Positions 34,957-42,639 of a stretch of 64,000 nucleotides of DNA are shown piece by piece; position 1 is the stretch's first letter; every line of letters begins with the position of its first letter. The stretch comes from MAG-120531 sp963934855 (lineage in GTDB: Bacteria; Bacteroidota; Bacteroidia; Flavobacteriales; Flavobacteriaceae): the NCBI GenBank assembly GCA_963934855.1, contig CAWWAC010000002.1, positions 62,001 through 126,000 of the forward strand. Direction: 5' to 3'. Below the pieces are notes generated by a model, which saw only the letters and a program-made list of their open reading frames with translations, did no database searches and was not told the DNA's origin. Position numbers and translations under genes: made by a program.

Positions 34957-35091
34957 TTATATTTTATTTCTTCTACATTTTTCCGAGCAGTACAAGACTG
35001 CTTCCCAGTTCTTTTCCCATTTCTTTCTCCAATTGAATGGTTTCTCACAAACTTTACAAATTTTGCTGGGCAAAAAAGGTTTTTTGTGCAT
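34957..35091 (-). CDS. DUF2256 small zinc-finger-like protein
   Basis: A 44-residue protein that is easy to miss because of its length. It starts MHKKPFLPSKICKVCEKPF and has paired cysteines, C12-x2-C15 and C35-x3-C39, plus many lysines, arginines and tryptophans (FNWRKKWEKNWEAV), as in the DUF2256 family. DUF2256 genes are usually found beside cryptochrome or photolyase genes. Here 3 bp separate it from cry-DASH and 4 bp from the flavin reductase gene, so it is a true operon member. A small metal-binding nucleic-acid protein is likely, but function is unknown. Confidence 0.9.
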   Translation of the reverse strand: MHKKPFLPSKICKVCEKPFNWRKKWEKNWEAVLYCSEKCRRNKI

Positions 35092-35095
35092 TTAT

Positions 35096-35728
35096 TTAAT
35101 GAATTTTAGGAGCTAAGTGTGGTTGTGCATACTCATATCTGGTCACTTTTTCTCCTAGCACATATCCATCTATGCCAATTCCAGCTACTGTAGCTGCTTC
35201 CACTAGGTTTATCCATCCATCTGTTGCAATAAGCTGCTCTGGCACATACAATTCCTGAATAGCTCCAACAATCATAATGCAGCCGTTCTCCTTAATTTCA
35301 TACTCATTTACATAAGTACAGCTATATTTAATAGTACTTTCTTTTACAAAAGGTGCTATATGGGCTCCAAGGTACTCTGGTGAAAGTCCTGTAGCTTCAA
35401 ATTCTGAAGTAGTACTAGGATATTTTGCAGCAGTTTGGTGTGCGTTTGCAATGAGATCTTTTTGCACATGATTTACAGTAAAGACACCTGTGTCTCTTAT
35501 ATTGTCATAAGTGTCTCTTTGTGTACTTAGGGGCCTAGTGGTAAAACCAATGAGTGCCGGTTGGCTTCCCAGATGTATGATTGAATTAAAAATAGCTAAA
35601 TTTTGGCTGCCATTTTTAGATTGGGTTCCTATGAGGTTTAGGGATTTATATCCTGTACAACTATTAACTAGGTTGGCGCGATACCTGGAGGGAAGGGTGT
35701 CTAGTGTAAGAATATTAAATTGTTTCAC
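35096..35728 (-). CDS. Flavin reductase-like FMN-binding protein
   Basis: A 210-residue flavin reductase-domain protein: YKSLNLIGTQSKNGSQNLAIFNSIIHLGSQPALIGFTTRP matches the split-barrel FMN-binding fold, followed by YDNIRDTGVFTVNHV. It would reduce or hold flavin. As first gene of the block with DUF2256, cry-DASH and FeS-photolyase, it may supply reduced flavin to these flavoproteins; that is inferred from context only. Confidence 0.87.
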   Translation of the reverse strand: MKQFNILTLDTLPSRYRANLVNSCTGYKSLNLIGTQSKNGSQNLAIFNSIIHLGSQPALIGFTTRPLSTQRDTYDNIRDTGVFTVNHVQKDLIANAHQTAAKYPSTTSEFEATGLSPEYLGAHIAPFVKESTIKYSCTYVNEYEIKENGCIMIVGAIQELYVPEQLIATDGWINLVEAATVAGIGIDGYVLGEKVTRYEYAQPHLAPKIH

Positions 35729-35845
35729 TTTGTATACATTTAGTTAAACAAATATAGCAAAGGAATGTATAATCTTTTAAGTTATATAAGTATAGTTTAG
35801 AATGATAAGTGTAAATGTTGTTACTTGAAAAAGTGGCAGCACAAG

Positions 35846-35892
35846 CCTAATAACAAAAAAATCCCCAAAACGGGGATTTTTTTGTTATTAGG
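35846..35892. terminator. Long perfect bidirectional hairpin
   Basis: Two 21-base arms, 35846-35866 and 35872-35892, are perfectly complementary around a 5-base loop. CCCC/GGGG pairs next to the loop are followed by A7/T7 runs, so both strands give a terminator with a U-tract. It lies 70 bp after the stop of the minus-strand zf-RING_7 gene and upstream of the flavin reductase gene. Apart from it, 35729-35961 has no visible gene. Confidence 0.9.
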
Positions 35893-35961
35893 AAATTTAC
35901 TTTTATAATCTATAAAATTTCCAAGGCAGTCAAAAATGTTTTAAATAATTAAAAGTATATT

Positions 35962-36741
35962 TTATAAACTTGCAAAAAGTTTTTTCATTTTTTCTAATTG
36001 CTCTTTGGCAAGTATATGATCTATAAGAATTCTTCCAGAGTGTTCGTCTGTAATAATTTTTTTTCTTGAGGCTATTTCTACTTGAACCTGTGGTGGAATA
36101 GTAAAGAAAGATCCTCCAGAAGCACCTCTCTCTATGGCTACAACAGCCAATCCATTCTTCACATTAGTGCGAATGCGTTTATAAGCATTAATGAGTCTCT
36201 CTTCTATTTGTCCTTCATATTCAGCAGATTTTTTTAAAAGCGCAGCTTCTTCCTTTTCAGTTTCTGCAAGAATGTCATTTAACTCTTCTTTTTTATGCTT
36301 TAGGTGAGTCTCTCTAGCATCTAAACGCTCTTTAGAATCCTCAATGACTTCTTTTTTCTGCTCAATTTGAGCTTTAAATTCCTTTATGTTTTTTTCTGCT
36401 AATTCTATTTCAAGTTCTTGAAATTCTACTTCTTTAGAAAGCGCATTGAATTCTCTTGAATTACGCACGTTTTTTTGCTGTTCTGCATATTTTTTAATGG
36501 CCGTCTTAGCGTCTTCCATTAAGTTTTTCTTAGCAGCAATTTCAATAGTAATTGTTTCTAAATCAGACTTTAATTTTTCTAGTCTTGTATTTAGACCAGA
36601 AACCTCATCTTCTAGGTCTTCTACTTCTAAAGGAAGCTCTCCTCTTACATTTCTAATTTCATCTACCCTAGAATCTATCAATTGAAGGTCGTATAAAGCC
36701 CTTAGCTTATCTTCTACTGTTATATCTTTCTTTGTTGCCAT
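35962..36741 (-). CDS. zf-RING_7 family coiled-coil protein lacking zinc cysteines
   Basis: A 259-residue protein. Residues about 10-180 are a long charged coiled coil (LEKLKSDLETITIEIAAKKN, QEKELEIELAEKNIKEF-like heptads). The C-terminal part NGLAVVAIERGASGGSFFTIPPQ ... ITDEHSGRILID aligns with the C4-type zinc ribbon of this family. The four zinc cysteines are replaced by S208, S211, D232 and S235, and the protein contains no cysteine at all. Function is poorly known. It is 2 bp downstream of the Nif3-like gene, a frequent pairing. Confidence 0.88.
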   Translation of the reverse strand: MATKKDITVEDKLRALYDLQLIDSRVDEIRNVRGELPLEVEDLEDEVSGLNTRLEKLKSDLETITIEIAAKKNLMEDAKTAIKKYAEQQKNVRNSREFNALSKEVEFQELEIELAEKNIKEFKAQIEQKKEVIEDSKERLDARETHLKHKKEELNDILAETEKEEAALLKKSAEYEGQIEERLINAYKRIRTNVKNGLAVVAIERGASGGSFFTIPPQVQVEIASRKKIITDEHSGRILIDHILAKEQLEKMKKLFASL

Positions 36742-36743
36742 AA

Positions 36744-37544
36744 CTAATAATACTTGACGGGGTTAGTGTTGCTCTCCGATAAAGCGATTGCAAAATTAGC
36801 AATTTTTTTGGTAAGAAAGCCCACTAAAAGATTTTTTGTAAACTGCTCACTTTCATAGTGCCCAATATCTATTAATAGAATGTTGTTTTCTGCTTTAAAA
36901 AAGTCATGATATTTAAGGTCTGCAGTTACAAAAACATCTGCTTTGGCAATCTTAGCAGCCTCAATACCAAATGCCCCGCTCCCTCCAATAACCGCTATTT
37001 TTTTAATATTTCTCCCTCTGAATTCTGAGTGTCTTATGCAGGGTGTTCCAAAGCTTTCTTTTAATAAGTGGAGAAATGCTGCTTCAGAGAGCGGATTTTT
37101 TAATACACCCGTGCGCCCCATTCCTAAAGTTCCATTTGGATCTTTTGGAGTGATTTCTTCATTGGGCATGAGTACCTCAATTTGTTCAAGTCCCAACCTT
37201 TGACAAATTTCATGGTTCACTCCAAGTACTGCGTTGTCTAAGGCCGTGTGCATGCTGTAAATAGCAATATTATTTTGAATAGCTTTAATAGCCACTTGAC
37301 TCACATAGCCTTCTCTATTTAATTTTTTCAGACCAGAAAAAATAATAGGATGAAAACTTACAATCATATTGTAATTTTTATTTATTGCCTCATCCACTAC
37401 ATTTTCTAAGCTGTCCAAGCATACCAAAACGCCAGAGACTTCCATATTTTTATCTCCCACCAATAATCCTACATTGTCAAAGTCCTCTGCCCAAGACAGT
37501 GGGGCTAGAGTTTCCAATATATCTGTAACGGCTTTTACGGTCAT
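36744..37544 (-). CDS. Nif3-like dinuclear metal centre protein
   Basis: A 266-residue Nif3/YbgI-type protein that assembles as a hexameric ring with a two-metal site; biological role uncertain. Metal ligands are visible in ILVSFHPIIFSGLK-type VSFHPI, YSMHTALDN, and DIGHYESE. This is the short form without the PII-like insertion common in Bacteroidota. A reading from 37553 adds three residues; the internal ATG (MTVKAVTDILE) matches the family better and suits the nearby promoter. It is divergent from lpxK. Confidence 0.88.
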   Translation of the reverse strand: MTVKAVTDILETLAPLSWAEDFDNVGLLVGDKNMEVSGVLVCLDSLENVVDEAINKNYNMIVSFHPIIFSGLKKLNREGYVSQVAIKAIQNNIAIYSMHTALDNAVLGVNHEICQRLGLEQIEVLMPNEEITPKDPNGTLGMGRTGVLKNPLSEAAFLHLLKESFGTPCIRHSEFRGRNIKKIAVIGGSGAFGIEAAKIAKADVFVTADLKYHDFFKAENNILLIDIGHYESEQFTKNLLVGFLTKKIANFAIALSESNTNPVKYY

Positions 37545-37560
37545 AATTGTCAATTTGTGT

Positions 37561-37595
37561 TGGGAACAAATATAAATATTATATTTTCGTTCCCA
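37561..37595. promoter_or_regulatory. Stem-loop over the lpxK start and nif3 promoter
   Basis: Arms TGGGAAC/GTTCCCA (7 bp) enclose a second pair AAATATAA/TTATATTT (8 bp) with a 3-base loop and a 2-base bulge. The structure covers most of the divergent intergenic region and ends on the A of the lpxK ATG. The minus-strand -7 element TATATTTG of nif3 (37567-37574) lies within the left arm. It may affect lpxK translation, act as an operator, or both. Confidence 0.5.
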
Positions 37596-38632
37596 TGAAC
37601 ATCGTGAAATTGCTTTTATGGCCTTTTTCTTTTCTTTACAGTTTAGCTTTAAGGCTTAGGCATTGGAGCTATGATTCTGGTTTTTTTGCTACTACTTCTT
37701 TTAAAACACCTACTATTTGTGTTGGTAATTTAAGCTTGGGAGGAACAGGAAAAACACCCATGATTGAGCTTCTTTTGCGCTATTTTAACACTCAGCAAAA
37801 AGACCCTTCTAATTACTGCATAGCTGTTTTAACTAGAGGTTATGGGAGAAAAAGCAAGGGTGTTGTGGAAGCATCGTCTTTATCTACAGTTGAAGATTTA
37901 GGAGATGAACCTTACCAAATAGCTCAATCTTTTCCAGCCAATAGGGTTGTGGTTTCTTCTTCAAGAGTGGCTGGAATGACATATTTAGAGCAAAGTGATT
38001 TAGGCCAAAATCTTAGGCTGGTTCTTTTAGATGACGCTTTTCAGCACCGCGCTATCAGTCCCTCTTTAAGTATATTACTCACTTCTTTTCAAAGGCCGTT
38101 CCCAGCCGATGATCTTTTGCCCTTAGGCACACTTAGAGACCTTCCTTCTAGAGCTAGTAGTGCAGATCTAATAGTGGTTACTAAGTGCCCTTTAACGCTA
38201 TCTAATGACCAAAGAGTTGAATTAATTAATAGAATTTCACCCTCCGCAAACCAGCAATTATTTTTTAGCTATTTATCTTATAAAGAGAAATGGCCAGGGC
38301 TTAAAAAGGTCCTTCAAATACAAGATTGTATAGGTGAGCAGATTACGTTGGTGACCGCTATTGCTAACCCAGAACCTTTATTGACTTATTTAAATGCAAA
38401 TGGAATTAATGTACTGCATAAAAAGTATGTAGATCACCACTTTTTCACTTCTAAAGAGATTGAAGAGCTTGCCACTATCCCTAAAATTATTTGTACTGAA
38501 AAGGATTTTGTAAAGCTAAAAGACAGCTTAGAAAATCTTTATTATATTCCTGTAGAACATCATTTTTTTAAGGAAGATCAAATTGGATTTTATGAGGCAA
38601 TTTCTAGTTTACAGGTCTCTAAAAGTATCTGA
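37595..38632 (+). CDS. lpxK: Tetraacyldisaccharide 4'-kinase
   Basis: LpxK phosphorylates the 4' position of the lipid A precursor at the inner membrane. The membrane-near N-terminus (MNIVKLLLWPFSFLYSLALRLR) leads into the Walker A site VGNLSLGGTGKTPM; RGYGRKSKGV, GDEPYQIA, and LDDAFQHR are the family marks. A TTG-started reading from 37547 exists, but the ATG at 37595 gives the standard start, 345 residues. It overlaps the 3' end of the histidine kinase gene on the other strand by 43 bp. Confidence 0.94.
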   Translation: MNIVKLLLWPFSFLYSLALRLRHWSYDSGFFATTSFKTPTICVGNLSLGGTGKTPMIELLLRYFNTQQKDPSNYCIAVLTRGYGRKSKGVVEASSLSTVEDLGDEPYQIAQSFPANRVVVSSSRVAGMTYLEQSDLGQNLRLVLLDDAFQHRAISPSLSILLTSFQRPFPADDLLPLGTLRDLPSRASSADLIVVTKCPLTLSNDQRVELINRISPSANQQLFFSYLSYKEKWPGLKKVLQIQDCIGEQITLVTAIANPEPLLTYLNANGINVLHKKYVDHHFFTSKEIEELATIPKIICTEKDFVKLKDSLENLYYIPVEHHFFKEDQIGFYEAISSLQVSKSI

Positions 38633-39839
38633 TAGAGATCATTCTCAATATATGGCTTATTTAATAAGGCTGAAAAGCCTGCTTGCTCTAGATCTTTCCA
38701 ATGGTCTTTTTTATCAACTCCAGTGTGCGCAATTACAGGAATATTAGAATTAAAAGACCTAATAATTTCTGTGGCTTCTTGTCCTGTCATTTTTGGCATG
38801 TACAAGTCCATTATAACAGCTTGAAATATTTCTTTTTTAAGAAGGGCAATCGCTTCTGATCCACTCTTAACCGCTTTAGCAAATATTTTTTTCTTTGCCA
38901 AAATTTTTAATGTAATGTTTTGGTTTACAAGGTTATCGTCAACTATTAAAACAGAGAGTCCTTCTAGTGCGCTAAAATTTAAACTTTTCTTGTCGTTAAT
39001 TTTATTATTATCCTTTAGAGCAAGCAGCAATTCAAATTTAAAAGTACTCCCCTTGTTTAGTTTACTATCTATCACAAGACAGCTATCCATAATTTTTAAT
39101 AATTGAACTACTATAGACAATCCTAAGCCGCTCCCGTATTCTTTGCTTTTGCTTTCAAGTTGTTGAAAACGATTTCTTATAATGCCTTGGTTTTCTATTG
39201 AGATACCAGTGCCTTGGTCTTTCACCTGAAAAGACAAAACACATGTTCTGCCTACTTTTTCTAAGCAACTAATGAAGAGGCTTACTGGTTTTTGATTTCC
39301 AAATTTTATAGCGTTGTCTATAAGATTTATGAGAATTTGAGTAATTTTTAAAGAATCTCCTTTAAATAATTTAGGCACATTATCAGCTATTTTAAAATCT
39401 AAAGGGGTAAGTGAAGCTTCTGAATGTTTTTTAATGGTCTTAAATACATTGTCTACTAACTCATCTATGTCAAAATATTCTTCTAAATAGTTTAACTCAT
39501 TTGCATCAATTCTATTTAATAGTAGGGAGTTATTTATTAGTTTTAATATATAAGTAGACACTCTGTCTAGTATTTTTAAGTCCTCCAGCTGATTTTTTTG
39601 AGTATTAGACTTTAATAAACTTTTACTAATGGCAGAGACAGCAAAGAGTGGGGTCCTTAACTCATGACAGAGGATAGTGTTAAATTCATTGTTTTGCTTT
39701 GCTTTTTCAACGAATTTGTGTTTTTTTTTTGCTCTATGAGTCTCCATAATAAGATAAAACAAAGAGATAAGATGCTGAAAGCAAAAAACAATAACACTCC
39801 TTCGTACGGGGAAGAATTAATGATTTCTAGTGTTTTCAT
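38590..39839 (-). CDS. Hybrid sensor histidine kinase, frame broken at an A10 tract
   Basis: The first reading frame starts at 39839 with a membrane helix (VLLFFAFSILSLCFILLWRLI) and then leaves the kinase frame at a run of ten A (minus strand; 39721-39730). Adding one A joins it to the rest: phospho-acceptor histidine in LCHELRTP, N-box NLIDNAIKF, DQGTG, GSGLGLSIV, then a receiver domain (VLIVDDN, phospho-acceptor D in VIMDLYMP, K in LNKPY). The kinase frame alone can start at an ATG at 39762, giving 390 residues without the helix. Slippage, phase variation, sequencing error or decay are all possible. No separate partner regulator is adjacent. Confidence 0.85.
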
Positions 39840-39853
39840 GATAAATATTAATG

Positions 39854-40861
39854 CTATTTTTTTAAGTGTAATACTAAATCTAGTAACCTATTGCTGTAGC
39901 CAGATTCATTATCATACCACCCAATTATTTTTACCATATTTCCTATTACAGAGGTCATTTGAGCATCAAATGTACATGAATAAGGACTATTATTTATGTC
40001 TACGGAGACTATAGGATCTTCTGTATAGGCTAAGATATTTTTATATTTATTTTCAGAAGCTTCTTTAAATATAGCATTTATTTCTTGAATATCTGTTGGT
40101 TTTAGCACATTAAAGGTGATGTCTGTCAAGGATCCGTTAGCCACAGGAACTCTAATGCCGCATCCACCAATGGCGTGAGAGAGCTCAGGAAAAATTCTTG
40201 TAAGAGCTTTGGCAGCACCCGTTGTGGTTGGAATTATAGACTGGCCAGCGGCTCTAGACCTTCTCAGATCTTTATGTGGTTGGTCATGTAAGCTTTGATC
40301 AGTTGTGTAAGAATGAATGGTAGTTATATATGCTTCAGATATTCCACAAAGTTCCTGTATGATTGCAATCATAGGAGCCGCATTGTTTGTGGTGCAAGAG
40401 GCATTAGAAATAATGAGGTCTTTTTCTGTAATGGTTTGTTCATTAATACCCATGACTACCATTGGTATATTTTCATCGTCTGATGGAGCCGCTAATACCA
40501 CTCTTTTTGCTCCAGATTTTAGATGTTGTTCAAGACTTTCTTTACTTTTAAACTTACCTGTAGCTTCAATTATGATTTCTGCGCTACAAGCTGTCCAGGG
40601 AATATTTTGAATATCTTTTTCGTTGTAAACGGGAACTTCTATCCCATTTACTAAAATTGAATTTTCTAGACTTTGAATTTGAGCGGAAGAAACTCCGTGA
40701 ATGGAGTCGTATTTTAAGAGGTGACCTAATGTTTTTGCTGGTGCTAGGTCGTTTATTCCCACCACCTCTATTTTGGGGTGGTCTATGAGGAGTCTAAATA
40801 GCGTTCTGCCTATACGTCCAAAGCCATTAATACCTAACTTAATTTTTTTTATATTACTCAT
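39854..40861 (-). CDS. gapA: Glyceraldehyde-3-phosphate dehydrogenase
   Basis: This enzyme oxidises glyceraldehyde-3-phosphate with NAD(P)+ in glycolysis. The N-terminal Rossmann start is INGFGRIGRTLFR; the catalytic cysteine C156 is in SNASCTTN, followed by the TIHSYTTDQ histidine and GGCGIRVPV. 335 residues is normal. It lies 9 bp downstream of lipA and just upstream of the histidine kinase gene. GINDL before residue 40 favours NAD. Other gap paralogues may exist outside the window. Confidence 0.95.
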   Translation of the reverse strand: MSNIKKIKLGINGFGRIGRTLFRLLIDHPKIEVVGINDLAPAKTLGHLLKYDSIHGVSSAQIQSLENSILVNGIEVPVYNEKDIQNIPWTACSAEIIIEATGKFKSKESLEQHLKSGAKRVVLAAPSDDENIPMVVMGINEQTITEKDLIISNASCTTNNAAPMIAIIQELCGISEAYITTIHSYTTDQSLHDQPHKDLRRSRAAGQSIIPTTTGAAKALTRIFPELSHAIGGCGIRVPVANGSLTDITFNVLKPTDIQEINAIFKEASENKYKNILAYTEDPIVSVDINNSPYSCTFDAQMTSVIGNMVKIIGWYDNESGYSNRLLDLVLHLKK

Positions 40862-40870
40862 AGGTAAATC

Positions 40871-41752
40871 CTAAAGCATGTGCTTGTGTGCTTTATAAGA
40901 AGAACGCACTAGAGGACCACTTTCTACATGTCTAAAGCCCATAGCTAAACCAGCTTCTTCGTATTTTTTAAACTGTTCTGGAGTAATGAACTCTGTAACA
41001 GCTAGGTGCTTTTTAGAAGGCTGAAGGTATTGCCCAATGGTTACTACATCTACATCTACATTTCTAAGGTCTTGCATGGTTTCTAAAACCTCTGCCTCTG
41101 TTTCCCCTAAACCTAGCATAATTCCAGATTTAGTTCTGTTAATTCCTGCTTTCTTTAAATAAGCTAAAACGCCTAAGCTTTTTTCGTATTTGGCTTGAAT
41201 TCTAACAGCTCTTGTGAGTCTTTTTACTGTTTCCATATTGTGAGAAACGACCTCTGGATTGGCTCTGACAATTCTATCAATATGTCTCTCAATACCCTGA
41301 AAATCAGGAATTAGTGTTTCTAAAGTAGTATTTGGATTGAGCCTTCTAATAGCCCCAACAGTTTCTTCCCATATAATAGACCCCATATCCTGAAGGTCAT
41401 CTCTATCTACAGAAGTAATTACAGCATGCTTTATGCCCATTATTTGAATAGACCTGGCTACTTTTTCAGGTTCTTCCCAATCTACAGATTCAGGCCTACC
41501 AGTTTTTACACCACAAAAACCACAAGAGCGGGTACATACATTACCTAATATCATAAAAGTGGCTGTGCCTTCTCCCCAACATTCACCCATATTTGGGCAG
41601 CTCCCAGAGGTGCAAATGGTATTTAAATTATATTTTTCTACAAGACCTCTTAGTTGGGTATACTTTTGGCCAGTGGGTAACTTAACACGCAGCCACTTTG
41701 GTTTTCCAATAGTTGGTTTTTCTTTGGTAGGAGTAAGTATTTCTGTGCTCAT
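40871..41752 (-). CDS. lipA: Lipoyl synthase
   Basis: LipA inserts two sulfur atoms into octanoyl groups on lipoyl-dependent enzymes. The radical SAM cluster motif CTRSCGFC and the auxiliary cluster motif CTSGSCPNMGEC are both visible, then TSVDRDDLQDMGS and MLGLGETEAEVL, and the terminal GPLVRSSYKA serine motif. 293 residues is standard. It is 57 bp downstream of an ECF sigma gene. Confidence 0.97.
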   Translation of the reverse strand: MSTEILTPTKEKPTIGKPKWLRVKLPTGQKYTQLRGLVEKYNLNTICTSGSCPNMGECWGEGTATFMILGNVCTRSCGFCGVKTGRPESVDWEEPEKVARSIQIMGIKHAVITSVDRDDLQDMGSIIWEETVGAIRRLNPNTTLETLIPDFQGIERHIDRIVRANPEVVSHNMETVKRLTRAVRIQAKYEKSLGVLAYLKKAGINRTKSGIMLGLGETEAEVLETMQDLRNVDVDVVTIGQYLQPSKKHLAVTEFITPEQFKKYEEAGLAMGFRHVESGPLVRSSYKAHKHML

Positions 41753-41809
41753 TGCAAATTTTTAAGTAAATATAGTAAACAATGCCTAGACTTCTTTTTA
41801 ATTGATTAG

Positions 41810-42373
41810 CTAGTTCTTAATCAATTCTGCTAATAATTTTCTAGCTCTTAAGAGCTTTACTTTAATGTTGTTAATAGGTTCTTTAAGTTCATTGGCCATT
41901 TCTGCATAGGACATTTCATTAAAGTATCTGAGGTTTAATACTTTTTGGTACCCTAATTTTAATTTTTTAATATCCCTGAGGAGATCTGCTAAGTTTTGCT
42001 GTTGAATGAGAATGTCTTCTGCAGAGGGAGCACTGTCTAAAAACTCATTTTCTAAACCTTTATCACTAGATAAATTAAGACCACTTTCTAGGCTTCTCTT
42101 TTGTTTCCTGAGGTGGTCTATATGGAGATTTTTGGAGATAGCGATGAGCCAAGTTTTAAATACGTATTCTTCTTTATAGCTGGCTATTTTGTCAAAAGCT
42201 TTTGAAAAAGTTTCTATAGTGATATCTTCTGCTTCGTGCTCGTTTTTAGTTCTCAATAATTGAAAACTATAGACGGCGTTCCAGTAGGTATCCAAAAGAT
42301 TGCTAAAGGCCATTTGCTGTCCCTCTTTTGCTTTTTGAATGCAGTTAGAAATATGTTCCGGTGCTAGTATCAA
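41810..42373 (-). CDS. RNA polymerase ECF sigma factor (second)
   Basis: A 187-residue sigma-70 family protein of ECF type: region 2 (FSNLLDTYWNAVYSFQLLRTKNEHEAEDITIETFSKAFDKIASYKEEYVFKTWLIAISKNLHIDHLRKQ) and region 4 helix-turn-helix (VLNLRYFNEMSYAEMANELKEPINNIKVKLLRARKLL). No anti-sigma gene directly follows. It is between the small membrane protein gene and lipA. Its regulon is unknown. Confidence 0.9.
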   Translation of the reverse strand: MILAPEHISNCIQKAKEGQQMAFSNLLDTYWNAVYSFQLLRTKNEHEAEDITIETFSKAFDKIASYKEEYVFKTWLIAISKNLHIDHLRKQKRSLESGLNLSSDKGLENEFLDSAPSAEDILIQQQNLADLLRDIKKLKLGYQKVLNLRYFNEMSYAEMANELKEPINNIKVKLLRARKLLAELIKN

Positions 42374-42393
42374 CTTTTTTTTTAGTGAGTACT

Positions 42394-42594
42394 TTATGGT
42401 AGGATCTCTTTTTTACAGTTTTGCTCTGTGGGTAATTTTCCACACATGCCACAGGCTTCTCCTTCTTTATTTAAAAAGGGACTTTGACTGGCACAAGTGC
42501 CAGAAAAAGCACCATCTTTTTTAGCCCAAATTTTAATAGCTATTCCAGCCACTGCAAGGGCTAGTAAACCTATAGTAAGAAGTGCAAGTTTCAT
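42394..42594 (-). CDS. Small membrane or secreted cysteine-containing protein
   Basis: A 66-residue protein with one N-terminal hydrophobic helix (about 4-22, LALLTIGLLALAVAGIAIKIW) followed by a short exported or cytoplasmic tail with four cysteines (GTCASQSP, GEACGMCGKL, EQNCKKE). The CxxC pair could bind metal or act in redox chemistry. It lies 20 bp upstream of the ECF sigma gene at 42373. Proteins like this are widespread but uncharacterised in flavobacteria. Confidence 0.65.
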   Translation of the reverse strand: MKLALLTIGLLALAVAGIAIKIWAKKDGAFSGTCASQSPFLNKEGEACGMCGKLPTEQNCKKEILP

Positions 42595-42639
42595 GATACA
42601 AATTTAAACAAAGGTACAAAATATGAAACTAGAATTGTC

